Assembly: GCF_007786235.1 (NCBI RefSeq) | Contig: NZ_VNFK01000003.1 | Coordinates: forward strand, 248,001 to 312,000 | Direction of reading: 5' to 3' | DNA length: 64,000 bases | From: Paenarthrobacter nitroguajacolicus | GTDB lineage: Bacteria; Actinomycetota; Actinomycetes; Actinomycetales; Micrococcaceae | Part shown: piece by piece, positions 1 to 9,715 of the stretch | Layout: every line of letters begins with the position of its first letter | How positions within the stretch are numbered: position 1 is the stretch's first letter | Made by a program: the position numbers and the translations under genes | Notes under the pieces: generated by a model | The model's input: the letters and a program-made list of their open reading frames with translations, nothing else | Database searches by the model: none | What the model was told of the DNA's origin: nothing

Positions 1-492
1 CTGTGGCGGAATGGTGAACCCGATGTGTTGAAGGCTGTACAGCACGTTCATTGAGCAGTGCTTGATGCCGTCCTCGTTGCCTGTGATGAGGCACCCACCC
101 ACCTTGGGGTAGAAGGCCCACTGCCCCTGGCCGTTCAACTCTCCCGAATGGGCGTAAAGCCGCTCGATGAGCTTCTTTGTTTGGGAGGAGTTGTCGCCCA
201 GCCAGATAGGGCCGGCAACCACCACGATGTCGGCATCGCGAACATCCGGATAGATCTCCGGCCATGCGTCCGTTTTCCAGCCGTGCTCCCGCATATCCGG
301 GTAAACACCGCTGGCAATGTCATGGTCCACGGTCCGGATGAGGCGGGTGGTGACGCCCTGCTTCTCCATGATGTCCCGGCTGATCCGGATCAGCCCATCG
401 GTGTTGCTGAGCTGCGGCGAAGGTTTCAGGGTGCCGTTGAAGAAGACAGCCTTGAGGCCCTCGTAGCCGCCCGGCTTGAGGTTGGTGTTCAC
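1..492 (-). CDS. Flavodoxin-like NAD(P)H-dependent FMN reductase, 3' end cut by the window
   Basis: The first 164 codons are visible and the gene runs off the left edge. The GTG start follows an AGAAGGAG ribosome site. The protein opens with about 12 leader residues, then a beta strand and phosphate-loop region reading VFFNGTLKPSPQLSNT. Later it has DADIVVVAGPIWLGDNSS, the pattern of flavodoxin-fold quinone and FMN reductases that bind FMN and take electrons from NAD(P)H. It lies 51 bases after the nitrobindin-like gene on the same strand and may share its transcript. The substrate cannot be told from sequence. Confidence 0.8.
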   Translation of the reverse strand, partial: MNTNLKPGGYEGLKAVFFNGTLKPSPQLSNTDGLIRISRDIMEKQGVTTRLIRTVDHDIASGVYPDMREHGWKTDAWPEIYPDVRDADIVVVAGPIWLGDNSSQTKKLIERLYAHSGELNGQGQWAFYPKVGGCLITGNEDGIKHCSMNVLYSLQHIGFTIPPQ

Positions 493-543
493 TATCTGCT
501 CCTTCTGCTGGTTGCTTGTGGAACGTACAGTGAGGCCTTTGGG

Positions 544-1143
544 TCAGGACACCTTGTGGAGGAAGGCCGATGCGTGGGCTTCGAGTGCTTTGCCGCTGGA
601 CGCAACGTCCCAACGCCACAAGAGGTTGCCATCAACCAAGCCGAAAATCCGGGTAGCTGCGGTGTACTCCTTGGAGTGGCTTCCGCGCATCACCATGTCG
701 GTGCTCAGCTGGATCTGGGGTCCCTTGATCTGGCCGTAGTAGAGCTCGGTGATGCCGCCGGGGTGGGCGATCGACACTGAAATGTCGAACCCGCCGTCCT
801 CGTTGCGGCGCTCCTCCACCTCATCGGCGGTCTTGAGCACCGGGACAATGTCAGCGGGAATAAGTCCAGGGCCGCCGTCGCCCTCTTCGAGCTTCCGCTC
901 AAGGGCCCAGAACCCGGTTTCCACCGTCAGCGGGCGCAGCTTCTCTCCGGCGTCGTCACTGAGCCAGGTCTCAGCCCGGTACTGCAGGTACGGCAGCCCG
1001 TTGTGCGTGAAGGATACGTGCTGGACAAAATGCTCGGAATCCTCGTCTCCGCTGCCAAGCCGGCCGCGGCCTTCCCACTCACCAATGAGCCATGAAAGGG
1101 GGACGAGTTCGGGCGTCAGATCTGTGGGGATCTCAATAGGCAC
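544..1143 (-). CDS. Nitrobindin-like heme-binding beta-barrel protein (FABP-like family)
   Basis: This is a 199-residue protein. Near the N-terminus it has LSWLIGEWEGRGRLG (residues 17-31), the GxWxGxG signature of nitrobindin/THAP4-like proteins. It ends in a beta-rich region typical of the ten-stranded barrel. Family members bind ferric heme through a C-terminal histidine and have been linked to nitric oxide or peroxynitrite chemistry. Here H195, in the C-terminal AFLHKVS, is the candidate ligand. Actinobacterial copies are usually annotated as FABP family proteins. It is probably cytosolic. It sits between a 37-residue membrane protein gene and a flavin reductase gene, all on the minus strand. 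Confidence 0.85.
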   Translation of the reverse strand: MPIEIPTDLTPELVPLSWLIGEWEGRGRLGSGDEDSEHFVQHVSFTHNGLPYLQYRAETWLSDDAGEKLRPLTVETGFWALERKLEEGDGGPGLIPADIVPVLKTADEVEERRNEDGGFDISVSIAHPGGITELYYGQIKGPQIQLSTDMVMRGSHSKEYTAATRIFGLVDGNLLWRWDVASSGKALEAHASAFLHKVS

Positions 1144-1179
1144 AACGATTACCTCGGTTGGGCTGCAGGAACAGAAGGT

Positions 1180-1293
1180 TTACTTCTGGCCCTTGAAAAG
1201 GCGGTAAACGACAAATCCCGCAAACCATGCCATGGCGACGCTGGCCAGGCCAAGGAGAACGAGGAAGAAAATTTCGAATGCGAGAACAGACAT
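1180..1293 (-). CDS. Small 37-residue single-span membrane protein
   Basis: This short gene starts with ATG at 1293, preceded by AGGA at a 7-base spacing, and ends in TAA. The peptide begins MSVLAFEIFFLVLLG, continues as one hydrophobic helix to about residue 29, and ends with the basic tail YRLFKGQK. That gives one membrane span, probably with the C-terminus inside. It sits 16 bases after the polytopic membrane protein gene and 36 bases before the nitrobindin-like gene, so it fits the same transcript. The codons use GC-rich third positions like the neighbours. The function is unknown. Confidence 0.65.
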   Translation of the reverse strand: MSVLAFEIFFLVLLGLASVAMAWFAGFVVYRLFKGQK

Positions 1294-1309
1294 GATGCAA
1301 TCCTAACCT

Positions 1310-2044
1310 TTAGTAGATGAGTAGTTTGTCTATGAAGTAAGCCAAGGCCCCCACGGCCCACACCGGCGCTATGCCCATTCCGAGCGCGGCCGGAATGTTG
1401 AGGCGTCCGCGCCTCAGGGTGGTCATCCGCCGGAAGCACACCAGGACGGACCCGATCACAACGCCGACCAAGGCGGCGGGAAGTACTGCGATATCCGAGA
1501 AAACAAGGCCTGCCAGCGGACCCATGAGTCCTGCCATCACCACGCCAAGGGGGGCCACGATCCGGTCCGGCCAGCGGATGATTCCCACCAGCAGGGCCAC
1601 CGCGGCACTCAGGCCCGCCACAAGGACCATTTCCTTGACGCCGTTGAACCGTGCGCTGGCAATCCAGCCGGCCCCCAGGCAGTTCAACAGGACACCGGCA
1701 CTGCAACCCAGCGTGGATTCCAGGCGCTGGGCTTGTCCGGTACCTCGAACTAGTTGGACGATGAAGACCGCCATGACGCCCAAGGCAGCGAACGCGGGGG
1801 TCCCCTCCAGGAACCCGGGCGCCGGCATATAGGCGGCAGTCACAGCCGACCCGGCACCGGCCAATCCAATGACGGCCGCCAACGTTTTCTTGGCCGGAAC
1901 TGCAAGGAAATGCGGCCAACCGATCCCCACAGCCGCGGAGGCCGCGATGCCCACGCCCACCATGGCTTCCCGGGAAACGAAGGTGCTGGCCACGATGGCT
2001 GCGAGCGCCACGAGTCCGAATACCCCGATGCTCCAAGACTTCAC
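1310..2044 (-). CDS. Polytopic membrane protein of unknown function
   Basis: This is a 244-residue hydrophobic protein with roughly seven or eight membrane helices separated by short loops. A basic segment (CFRRMTTLRRGR) precedes the last helices. The start chosen is GTG at 2044 (VKSWSIGVFGL), because GAGG lies 11 bases upstream and the first helix follows at once. The frame stays open to 2185, but that extension is hydrophilic and lacks a better ribosome site. I do not recognise a transporter signature. It heads the minus-strand group that includes the 37-residue peptide and the nitrobindin-like gene. It is divergent from glnR. Confidence 0.7.
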   Translation of the reverse strand: MKSWSIGVFGLVALAAIVASTFVSREAMVGVGIAASAAVGIGWPHFLAVPAKKTLAAVIGLAGAGSAVTAAYMPAPGFLEGTPAFAALGVMAVFIVQLVRGTGQAQRLESTLGCSAGVLLNCLGAGWIASARFNGVKEMVLVAGLSAAVALLVGIIRWPDRIVAPLGVVMAGLMGPLAGLVFSDIAVLPAALVGVVIGSVLVCFRRMTTLRRGRLNIPAALGMGIAPVWAVGALAYFIDKLLIY

Positions 2045-2306
2045 TGTGTGCCCGACCTCAATCCGATGCGCCTTACGACCTCTCGACAATCCTGCCTTAA
2101 GCCGGCCCAATATGTCGTAATTCCACTGCCAGCCCGTCACGAATCCCTGTGTCGCAGGGCACTGATGGGTATACTCAGACTTCAACGACGCACTGTGTTT
2201 GCCCTCATCCCGTTACAACGGTCAGGGGCGGCCACCACGTCGTGACCGACCGGTGAGACTCCGGTTTCGACGCCCGATGATGCGCGTACCGCCCATTGGA
2301 GGAACT

Positions 2307-3005
2307 ATGTCGCACATCCTGCTCCTGACGAACAGCACCGGCTCTTCGGTGGACATTCTGCCTGCCTTGGAACTGTTGAACCACCGCGTGCACATCCTCC
2401 CGGCAGAACCCACAGCCCTTTTGGAAACCGACCCCACGGATATTGTCTTCCTGGACGCCCGCAAGGACTTGGTGGGCGCACGCTCACTGACGCAGCTGTT
2501 GAAAGCAACCGGCTTGAGCGCACCCCTGATGCTGATCCTCACGGAGGGCGGCATGGCTGCCGTTTCCTCCGCGTGGGCAGTGGACGACATCGTGCTGGAC
2601 TCGGCGGGCCCCGCTGAGGTGGAAGCCCGCATCAGGCTTGCCATGGCACGGGCTGTACCGGGCGAAGAGGAAACGCAGACGGAAATCCGGGCCGCCGGCG
2701 TCGTAATTGACGAAGCGAGCTATACGGCACGTGTCAGCGGCCAGCCCCTGAACCTGACGTTCAAGGAGTTCGAACTCCTGAAGTACCTGGCACAGCATCC
2801 GGGCCGCGTCTTCACGCGCCAACAGTTGCTCACCGAGGTGTGGGGCTATGACTATTACGGAGGAACAAGGACCGTGGATGTCCACATTCGGCGCCTCCGG
2901 GCCAAGCTGGGCGTGGATCACGAGAACCTGATCAGCACGGTCCGCAACGTGGGCTACCGGCTCACGCTGGTCCGGTTGCCGGACGACGAACTCTCCGAAG
3001 CCTAG
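2307..3005 (+). CDS. glnR: GlnR-type OmpR/PhoB-family nitrogen regulator
   Basis: This is a 232-residue regulator with a receiver-like domain (about 1-120) and a winged-helix DNA-binding domain (about 135-225). The latter contains [20 protein letters not shown] and [20 protein letters not shown], nearly identical to actinobacterial GlnR. The N-terminus reads [11 protein letters not shown] where a true receiver has two acidic residues, which fits the phosphorylation-independent atypical receiver of GlnR. GlnR controls nitrogen assimilation genes such as glnA and amtB. The ATG follows GGAGGAAC. The gene is followed by a strong hairpin and by mshD, a neighbour pairing also seen in other actinobacteria. 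Confidence 0.88.
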   Translation: MSHILLLTNSTGSSVDILPALELLNHRVHILPAEPTALLETDPTDIVFLDARKDLVGARSLTQLLKATGLSAPLMLILTEGGMAAVSSAWAVDDIVLDSAGPAEVEARIRLAMARAVPGEEETQTEIRAAGVVIDEASYTARVSGQPLNLTFKEFELLKYLAQHPGRVFTRQQLLTEVWGYDYYGGTRTVDVHIRRLRAKLGVDHENLISTVRNVGYRLTLVRLPDDELSEA

Positions 3006-3035
3006 GCTTCCCACCCTTCGGCACACTACATTCAG

Positions 3036-3089
3036 AACAACGCAGAAGAGGCCAGGATCCACAAGGATCCTGGCCTCTTCTGCGTTGTT
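3036..3089 (+). terminator. Strong hairpin terminator after glnR
   Basis: Two 25-base arms (3036-3060 and 3065-3089) pair perfectly around the loop ACAA. The right arm runs into TTT. It lies 31 bases after the glnR stop. The stem contains a GGATCC on each side of the loop. It should end the glnR transcript. Confidence 0.85.
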
Positions 3090-3285
3090 TAGTGGAGGAC
3101 ATACGGGTCGAACGTATCGAGGCCACCCCACTGGTGGATCCCCCCTGTTATCCAGCCGAAGCCGAATGAGTCTGTTCAATTCAAAGAGCGAAGTTCACTT
3201 CAAAACCGAACGAGATGTCGAGAATACATCCGTTCCTGCAGGACATCAAATCACCAGGCTTGCCCGGGGCGTATAGCCTTGCATC

Positions 3286-4257
3286 ATGAGTCACGCGCAC
3301 CCGGAGAACTGGCCCGTACTGATTATCAACGGCGCCTTGGACGCCGAACTCCTCAAGGATTTCAAGACCCTCGCAGCCGCCGCGGAGGAATCCGACGGCA
3401 ATCCTCCCCTCTCTGAACAGACGCTGGTCATGCTGCGGGGAGCCGATTCCGGCGACCACTCCGTGGTGTCCTTCGCCCTCTATGCGCCGGATGAGGACTC
3501 GGACCCGGCGACGGCCGAGGACCTGGCTGGAATCGCCGTTGTGGTCGAAGCGCCTCACGGCACTGGCGTGTTGGAGCTGGCTGTCCACCCCACTTACCGC
3601 AACCAAGGCGTGGCCGGCAGGCTGCTGGGGGCGCTGCAGGGCAAACGAAGCCTCGACGGACTGAGCGCGTGGTCCCACGGCAACCATGAGGCGGCCGCTG
3701 AGCTGGCCACCCGCTTCGGGTACGGGCCCGTACGAGAGCTGTGGAAGATGCGCCTCATGTCGTCCACTTCTGAATTGCCCGACGCCGGCCTCCCGGATGG
3801 AGTTTCGCTCCGCGCCTTCGTGCCGGGCCGGGATGAGCAGGCATGGCTGGCTGCCAACCGTGCCGCCTTTTCCCACCACCCTGAGCAGGGCTCCATGACG
3901 CTCGCGGACCTCGAAGCACGCAAAGCTGAAGAGTGGTTCGACCCCGAGGGATTCCTGCTGGCCGTCAACACCGAGGGTGAGCTCCTGGGCTTTCACTGGA
4001 CCAAAGTCCACCCCCGCCAGGGTGCGCACCCCGCCATCGGTGAGGTGTACGTGGTTGGAGTCACCCCGGCCGCCCAAGGTTTGGGTTTGGGCAAAGCGCT
4101 GACGGTGGCCGGAATCAAGCACCTCCAGGACAAGGGTTTGCATGCAGTAATGCTGTACGTCGATGCCGACAACCACGCTGCCGTGGCCCTATACCAGAAA
4201 CTTGGCTTCGTCCGCTGGGACACCGATGTGATGTATGGTCCGTTAACCAAAAATTAA
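3286..4257 (+). CDS. mshD: Mycothiol synthase (MshD), double GNAT acetyltransferase
   Basis: This 323-residue protein has two GNAT folds, as in MshD. The N-terminal half has the acetyl-CoA loop LAVHPTYRNQGVAGRLLG, and the C-terminal half has VGVTPAAQGLGLGKALT. MshD acetylates Cys-GlcN-Ins with acetyl-CoA, the last step of mycothiol synthesis in the cytosol of actinobacteria. The ATG at 3286 has no convincing Shine-Dalgarno sequence upstream, so translation may be leaderless or weakly initiated. It follows glnR and precedes ppk1. Confidence 0.92.
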   Translation: MSHAHPENWPVLIINGALDAELLKDFKTLAAAAEESDGNPPLSEQTLVMLRGADSGDHSVVSFALYAPDEDSDPATAEDLAGIAVVVEAPHGTGVLELAVHPTYRNQGVAGRLLGALQGKRSLDGLSAWSHGNHEAAAELATRFGYGPVRELWKMRLMSSTSELPDAGLPDGVSLRAFVPGRDEQAWLAANRAAFSHHPEQGSMTLADLEARKAEEWFDPEGFLLAVNTEGELLGFHWTKVHPRQGAHPAIGEVYVVGVTPAAQGLGLGKALTVAGIKHLQDKGLHAVMLYVDADNHAAVALYQKLGFVRWDTDVMYGPLTKN

Positions 4258-4361
4258 CCGCGGAACTTCGCCGGACGGAAAGCCGGTGACATCTTGGATT
4301 CGGGCACCGCAATTGCTTGTAATGTGGGAGGAAACCCCAGTCCTGAGCTTAGGAGAACCCC

Positions 4362-6611
4362 ATGCAGCCGGACCCCGTCGGCACCGCCGGATCCACCTCG
4401 AAGGGTGCGACATTGCCCCCACGCTTCGGATCCTCGGAAGTGCCGGCCTCGCGAGCCACCCAGGACCGCATCGACATCCCGGAATTCGCACCGAGCCTGG
4501 AGCCTGAAGGCGACATCTCCCCGGACCGCTTCCTGGACCGCGAGCTGAGCTGGCTTGCCTTCAACTCCCGTGTATTGGAGCTTGCCGAAGATCCTGACCT
4601 GTTCCTGCTGGAACGTGTCAACTTCCTCTCGATCTTCGCCTCCAACCTCGACGAGTTCTTCATGGTCCGCGTCGCAGGCCTTAAGCGCCGCATCGCCACC
4701 GGGCTCGCCGTGCCCTCCCCCGCCGGCCTGAGTCCCATCGAGGTGCTGGAACAAATCGGTGAAGAAGCCCACAGGCTGCAGGAACGCCATGCCCGCGTTT
4801 TCGCCGAGCAAATCCGTCCGGCCCTGGCCTACGAGCACATCCACCTCATGCACTGGCACGAGTTGGACGAAGATGCCCGCCACCGGATCAGCATCATGTT
4901 CCAGGAGAAGGTCTTCCCCATCCTGACCCCGCTGGCAGTGGACCCTGCACATCCCTTCCCGTACATCTCCGGGCTGTCCCTGAACCTCGCCGTGATCGTC
5001 AGCAACCCGATCAGCGACAAGGAACTCTTCGCCCGCGTGAAGGTTCCGGACCAGCTCCCCCGCCTCATCGCCGTTGACGGCCCGCGTGCAGGTGCCATTC
5101 CCGGCCGCGTGGCACGGTTCATTGCCTTGGAAGAAGTCATCGCGGTCCACCTGGACAAGCTCTTCCCCGGCATGGAGGTCCTGGAACACCACACCTTCCG
5201 TGTTACCCGCAACGAGGACCTTGAGGTGGAAGAAGACGACGCCGAGAACCTGCTCCAAGCGTTGGAGAAGGAACTGCTGCGTCGACGCTTTGGTCCGCCG
5301 GTGCGCCTTGAAGTCACCACGGACATCAACCCGAACATCAAGGCCCTGTTGATCCGGGAACTTGGCGTCGAAGAGTCCGAGGTCTACTCCGTGCCGGCTC
5401 CCTTGGATCTTCGCGGCCTTTCTGCCATCAGCAACATCGACCGCGCCGATCTCCACTACCCCAAGCACGTGCCGCATACCTCGCGGTACCTTAACGAGTC
5501 CGAGACGTCGAAGGCCGCCAACGTCTTCGCAGCGATGCGCCGCCGGGATATCCTGCTCCACCACCCCTACGACTCGTTCTCCACCTCCGTCCAGGCCTTC
5601 CTGGAGCAGGCCGCCGCGGACCCCAAGGTCCAGGCCATCAAGCAGACCTTGTACCGCACCTCCGGTGACTCCCCCATTGTTGACGCTTTGATCGATGCCG
5701 CCGAGGCCGGCAAGCAGGTCCTTGCCCTCGTGGAGATCAAGGCCCGTTTTGACGAGCAGGCCAACATTTCCTGGGCACGCAAGCTGGAACAGGCCGGCGT
5801 GCACGTGGTGTACGGCATCGTCGGCCTTAAAACCCACTGCAAGCTGTCGCTGGTGGTTCGCCAGGAAGTGGACGGCCTCCGCCGTTACTGCCACATCGGC
5901 ACCGGCAACTACCACCCTCGCACTGCCCGGTACTACGAGGACCTCGGCCTGCTGACCGCCAACGAGCAAGTAGGCGAGGACCTGTCAAAGCTCTTCAACC
6001 AGCTTTCCGGTTACGCCCCGAAGTCCACGTTCAAGAGGCTGCTCGTCGCTCCCCGCTCAGTGCGGGCAGGACTGGTGGAGAGGATCGAAACCGAAATCCG
6101 CAACGCCCGGGCGGGACTTCCTGGCCTGGTGCAGATCAAGGTCAACTCGATGGTGGACGAAGCCATCATTGATGCGCTCTACCGTGCCTCACAGGCCGGC
6201 GTGAAGGTTGACGTCGTGGTGCGCGGCATCTGCTCCCTCCGCCCTGGGGTGCCCGGCCTCAGCGAAAACATCACGGTACGGTCCGTCCTGGGCCGTTTCC
6301 TCGAACACTCGCGCGTCTTTGCCTTTGGCAATGGCGGCGATCCCGTGGTGTACATCGGCTCCGCCGACATGATGCACCGCAACCTGGACCGCCGCGTGGA
6401 AGCCCTGGTGCAGTTGGCCAGCAAGGAAGACACGGCGACTGTCATGGACCTGATGCGCCGCTACGTCGACGACGGAACGGCGAGCTGGCACTTGGACAAC
6501 CAGGGCCACTGGACGAGGTTCCACCAGGACCAGGACGGCAAGCCGCTGCTGGACATGCAATCCTGGCTTCTGGAGTCGCGTTCCCGCCAGCGCGCATCGG
6601 CCCGGCGGTAA
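4362..6611 (+). CDS. ppk1: Polyphosphate kinase 1
   Basis: This 749-residue enzyme polymerises the gamma phosphate of ATP into polyphosphate and can run backwards. The N-domain signature [20 protein letters not shown] is at about residues 56-75. The autophosphorylated histidine is His492 in GLKTHCKLS, matching E. coli His435. The second catalytic histidine is His649 in [20 protein letters not shown] follows the first site. About 55 residues of low-complexity leader precede the conserved N-domain. The ATG follows TTAGGAGA. The Nudix gene begins 9 bases after the stop, giving the ppk1-mutT1 arrangement common in actinobacteria. Confidence 0.96.
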   Translation: MQPDPVGTAGSTSKGATLPPRFGSSEVPASRATQDRIDIPEFAPSLEPEGDISPDRFLDRELSWLAFNSRVLELAEDPDLFLLERVNFLSIFASNLDEFFMVRVAGLKRRIATGLAVPSPAGLSPIEVLEQIGEEAHRLQERHARVFAEQIRPALAYEHIHLMHWHELDEDARHRISIMFQEKVFPILTPLAVDPAHPFPYISGLSLNLAVIVSNPISDKELFARVKVPDQLPRLIAVDGPRAGAIPGRVARFIALEEVIAVHLDKLFPGMEVLEHHTFRVTRNEDLEVEEDDAENLLQALEKELLRRRFGPPVRLEVTTDINPNIKALLIRELGVEESEVYSVPAPLDLRGLSAISNIDRADLHYPKHVPHTSRYLNESETSKAANVFAAMRRRDILLHHPYDSFSTSVQAFLEQAAADPKVQAIKQTLYRTSGDSPIVDALIDAAEAGKQVLALVEIKARFDEQANISWARKLEQAGVHVVYGIVGLKTHCKLSLVVRQEVDGLRRYCHIGTGNYHPRTARYYEDLGLLTANEQVGEDLSKLFNQLSGYAPKSTFKRLLVAPRSVRAGLVERIETEIRNARAGLPGLVQIKVNSMVDEAIIDALYRASQAGVKVDVVVRGICSLRPGVPGLSENITVRSVLGRFLEHSRVFAFGNGGDPVVYIGSADMMHRNLDRRVEALVQLASKEDTATVMDLMRRYVDDGTASWHLDNQGHWTRFHQDQDGKPLLDMQSWLLESRSRQRASARR

Positions 6612-6619
6612 GGACGCAG

Positions 6620-7588
6620 TTGAACAGCGATACTCCCGTGGAGGATCAAACAGACCACCCCGGCGAGCCGGTGGCCGTTGTCGCGGCCGGAGCCATTCCG
6701 TGGCGCATCAGCAAGGGCGCCCTTGAGGTTCTGTTGATCCATCGGCCGCGGTACGACGATTGGTCCTGGCCAAAAGGAAAGCTCGACGCCGGCGAAACAG
6801 TTCCCGAATGCGCGGCGCGTGAGGTGTGGGAAGAGATTGGGCTCCAGGCCCCACTGGGCATTCCGCTCCCGGCCATTCACTATCACGTGGCGGCGGGCCT
6901 GAAGGTTGTGCGCTACTGGGCCGTCAAGGTCAACGGGGCGCAGCTCCGCCCCGATGGCAAGGAAGTGGACAGCGTGATGTGGTGCAGCCCTGACAGGGCC
7001 GCATCCTTCCTCAGCAACCCCACGGATGTGGAGCCGCTCGAATACCTCGAGAAGGCCCATGTCAGGGGCGAGCTGGACACCTGGCCCCTGGTGCTGATCC
7101 GCCATGCCAAGGCGAAACCCCGGTCCTCGTGGACAAAGGCCGAAGGCGACCGTCCTTTGGCTGCCACCGGCCAGCGGCAGGCAGTCGCGGTTCAGCGGCT
7201 ACTGCAGGTATGGAAGCCGCAACGCGTAGTTACCAGCCCTTGGGTGCGATGCGTTGCCACCATCGCACCGTATGCCAAGGCCAGCGGGGCCAAGGTGAAA
7301 CTGGTGGAAGCCCTCACCGAGCACAATCACCAGCGCTCACCAAAGAAGACTGCTGCGGCGGTTGAGGCATTGTTCGACAAACAGGTGCCCATCGCTGTGT
7401 GCACGCATCGCCCGGCGCTGCCCACGGCGCTGAAGCAATTGGGCCAGCACATGTCACAGGCACTCCGGTCAAAACTTCCATCCGTGGACCCTTACCTCAC
7501 GCCTGGTGAAGTCATCATCTGCCAGGTCGCCCGCGGTTCGGAACGGAAGATCGTTTCCGTGGAACAGGTCAAGCCTTTCGACGACTAG
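6620..7588 (+). CDS. Nudix hydrolase fused to histidine phosphatase (MutT1-like)
   Basis: This is a 322-residue, two-domain protein. The Nudix box GKLDAGETVPECAAREVWEE begins at residue 53 and continues IGL. A histidine-phosphatase domain begins at the RHA of residues 161-163 (LVLIRHAKAKPRSSW). Mycobacterial MutT1 has the same layout and hydrolyses 8-oxo-GTP and dinucleoside polyphosphates, so sanitation of oxidised nucleotides or ApnA turnover is likely. The start is TTG at 6620, with GGAC just upstream. It is co-transcribed with ppk1. Confidence 0.88.
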   Translation: MNSDTPVEDQTDHPGEPVAVVAAGAIPWRISKGALEVLLIHRPRYDDWSWPKGKLDAGETVPECAAREVWEEIGLQAPLGIPLPAIHYHVAAGLKVVRYWAVKVNGAQLRPDGKEVDSVMWCSPDRAASFLSNPTDVEPLEYLEKAHVRGELDTWPLVLIRHAKAKPRSSWTKAEGDRPLAATGQRQAVAVQRLLQVWKPQRVVTSPWVRCVATIAPYAKASGAKVKLVEALTEHNHQRSPKKTAAAVEALFDKQVPIAVCTHRPALPTALKQLGQHMSQALRSKLPSVDPYLTPGEVIICQVARGSERKIVSVEQVKPFDD

Positions 7589-7600
7589 GTACCGACACGG

Positions 7601-7636
7601 TTGACCCCTGAGTCTTTGTATCAAATACTTGATACA
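7601..7636 (+). promoter_or_regulatory. Promoter with palindromic operator ahead of the membrane protein/GntR/thyA/folA run
   Basis: A -35 element TTGACC (7601-7606) and a -10-like AATACT (7624-7629) are separated by 17 bases. Over the -10 sits an inverted repeat with arms TGTATCAA (7617-7624) and TTGATACA (7629-7636). A GntR-family regulator gene lies in the same run of genes, so autorepression at this site is the simple inference. Confidence 0.6.
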
Positions 7637-7664
7637 TTGTTTCGAAGACTTGGGGGTCTTTACC

Positions 7665-9308
7665 GTGTCCTTTTATGTGCCGCCGTTGCTTTTGGTGGGG
7701 CCCGTCGTGGGCGCCGTCCTGGTGTACCTGTTCCTGCGGGTACAAGTGTGGTCCAAGCCCGACGCCACCTCTGTGGCATCACACGGCCTGTGGGTCGGCA
7801 TCATTGGCTGGATGGCCAGCTCCCTGCAAGGAGCCATGAGCGCGGGGGTGATCCGGGCCAGTCCGACCTCATCAAATGCGCCCTTCACCTCGGAAGACCT
7901 CCTGGCGGCCCTGGCTTGGCCGATCGCCGCGTCCTTGGTGGTCAATGCCTTGGGCCAGTGGAGCTACCCGGCCCCCAAATCCCCGCACAGGTACGCTGAA
8001 CTCACCGTCCGCAGGATCCGCGATTTCCTCCCGGCGAAACTCGCCTGGACAACAGTCGTGATCGTTGCCTATGCCGGTACCGCCATAGTCTCGATTGCAG
8101 CCCTGCCCGCTCACGCTCCGGTGCGTCCCGTCCCCGCTCCCCCATCACCAATAGGAACGACGGTCTACACAGGCCAGGGCCAGGACGGAAGGATCGCGGG
8201 TTCGGAACTTGCCGGGTGGCTTGGTGGCGCCTTAGTGGTTCTGGTTGCAGGGACATGGCTCGTCCTGGTACTCATCGCACGGCGGCGCCAACTGGAGACG
8301 CTAAGCAGTGACGACAACCGCATGCTTCGAGCCATTGCAGCCAACAGGCTATTGCGGACCGTCGCCACCATCGCCGCAGGCCTCGCCAGCATCGCGGGAA
8401 ATTTTGCCGCACTCCCGACGCCTGGGGCAACGTGGCAATCGTCGTGGTTCAACGTTCTGGGTCTTGTCAACATGGCTGTGCTGCTCGTCATGTTGTGGTG
8501 GAAGGTGCCGGTCCTTCCTTCGCTTCAGGCAGCCGCGAAAGCCATCAGCGGCACTGCTCTCCGCGCCGATCCCCGCACCCATGGCGCAGCAAAACTCAGC
8601 GTTTCCCTCGGAGCTGTCCTGGGAGTCGCCGCCGTCTTGCCGCTTGTGACACTCGTGTTGTGGTTCGGTTTCATTCCGGTAGAAGGCCAACGCTCCCTTG
8701 CCCCGGCGATTGTCGTCACCGTGGCGGCCGTCCTGGTCCTGCTCACCATTGCCGCAGGCGAGTTACTGATCGCCCGCAACTATGGTCACCCAGAGGCGCC
8801 CCTCGATTGGCCGCGGCAGCCGGTGTCCAAGGGGTTGCTCACCTTCAGCATCGTTTCGGCCACGGTCTTTGCCGTAACGCTCGTCCTTACGGGTACAGGC
8901 CAATCACTCCTGGTCGGCCCACCCGCCTGGCCGGCCAACCTCTTTCTCACGATGGGGGTGGGACTGATGGGCGCTGCCGCGATCCTGGCCACGCGCCGTC
9001 GTCGAGGTCTTCCTGAACTGCGGGACGAGAGAGGGCTTGATGCCGCACTGCGTGCCATTTCGATGTACCGGATTGTCCGAACCCTGGCAGCATTCCTTCT
9101 GGCACAGTCAGCGGTGATGCTGCTTGGCAACGCCGAAGCATGGGGAACATTGTTCCCGGCTTTCAATCAGCTGGGACCGAGTCCTGTGTACATGACAGGA
9201 GTCGTTGTAGCCGTCATTGCCGTCGTCGTCGCGGTTACGCCTGTCCGGAGCCTTTTCCGGGCCATTCCCAGGGGCACCCAACCCAAGCAGAACCAGCCGA
9301 CGCCATGA
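7665..9308 (+). CDS. Large polytopic membrane protein, partner of a GntR-type regulator
   Basis: This is a 547-residue integral membrane protein with about a dozen hydrophobic segments. A proline-rich stretch (APVRPVPAPPSPIG) lies at roughly residue 150. The GTG start at 7665 is chosen because TGGGGG lies 8 bases upstream. An upstream TTG at 7629 is inside the operator and has no ribosome site. Its stop overlaps the ATG of the GntR-type gene (ATGA). YtrA-type GntR regulators are often coded beside the membrane protein whose expression they control. I recognise no transporter family, and the substrate is unknown. Confidence 0.75.
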   Translation: MSFYVPPLLLVGPVVGAVLVYLFLRVQVWSKPDATSVASHGLWVGIIGWMASSLQGAMSAGVIRASPTSSNAPFTSEDLLAALAWPIAASLVVNALGQWSYPAPKSPHRYAELTVRRIRDFLPAKLAWTTVVIVAYAGTAIVSIAALPAHAPVRPVPAPPSPIGTTVYTGQGQDGRIAGSELAGWLGGALVVLVAGTWLVLVLIARRRQLETLSSDDNRMLRAIAANRLLRTVATIAAGLASIAGNFAALPTPGATWQSSWFNVLGLVNMAVLLVMLWWKVPVLPSLQAAAKAISGTALRADPRTHGAAKLSVSLGAVLGVAAVLPLVTLVLWFGFIPVEGQRSLAPAIVVTVAAVLVLLTIAAGELLIARNYGHPEAPLDWPRQPVSKGLLTFSIVSATVFAVTLVLTGTGQSLLVGPPAWPANLFLTMGVGLMGAAAILATRRRRGLPELRDERGLDAALRAISMYRIVRTLAAFLLAQSAVMLLGNAEAWGTLFPAFNQLGPSPVYMTGVVVAVIAVVVAVTPVRSLFRAIPRGTQPKQNQPTP

Positions 9309-9715
9309 CCGCCGGGATCACCGTGGATCTCTCCGATCCCGTGCCGCCCTACGAGCAGATCCGGCGGCAGCTCAGCTCGCTGATCGCCATAGGGCTACTC
9401 CAACCCGGCAGTCGCCTTCCCACGGTCCGCAGCCTCGCGGCCGACCTCGGCATCGCAGCGGGCACGGTGGCGCGTGCCTACAAGGAACTAGAGCAGTCCG
9501 GGCTGATTGAATCACGACGCCGGAACGGGACCGTGGTGCTCGGCCCACCGGAGGCGGCGCCAGGCTCAGTCCGCGGTGACGCGGAGGTGATTGCCGCCGT
9601 CGACGACTTGATCCTGACAGCGCGCGACGCGGGGGTGAGTGACGAAACGCTCATTGATCTGCTTCGTGGACGGCTGGCGGTTAATGGGCACGGTACAAGT
9701 AAGCTTGAACCGTGA
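9305..9715 (+). CDS. GntR-family transcriptional regulator, YtrA type
   Basis: This 136-residue protein has the GntR winged helix at about 10-75 ([20 protein letters not shown], then [20 protein letters not shown] and [19 protein letters not shown]). It has only a short C-terminal helical tail, which is the YtrA-subfamily form rather than the larger FadR or HutC forms. It overlaps the upstream membrane protein gene and the downstream thyA start by 4 bases each. It probably binds the palindrome at 7617-7636 and controls its own run of genes, including thyA and folA unless they have internal promoters. Confidence 0.85.
   Translation: MTAGITVDLSDPVPPYEQIRRQLSSLIAIGLLQPGSRLPTVRSLAADLGIAAGTVARAYKELEQSGLIESRRRNGTVVLGPPEAAPGSVRGDAEVIAAVDDLILTARDAGVSDETLIDLLRGRLAVNGHGTSKLEP

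Noticed and set aside
58..780. Open frame of 240 codons on the plus strand at the left end
   Set aside because: It lies across two real minus-strand genes (flavin reductase and nitrobindin-like) and resembles no family.
3110..3180. Hairpin with a run of six C in its loop, possible 6C RNA
   Set aside because: The 6C motif needs two C-rich loops; only one is present and the stem is only five pairs. Not enough to call an RNA.
4254..5969. Open frame of 571 codons on the minus strand
   Set aside because: It is antisense to ppk1, has no recognisable domain, and is the usual high-GC shadow.
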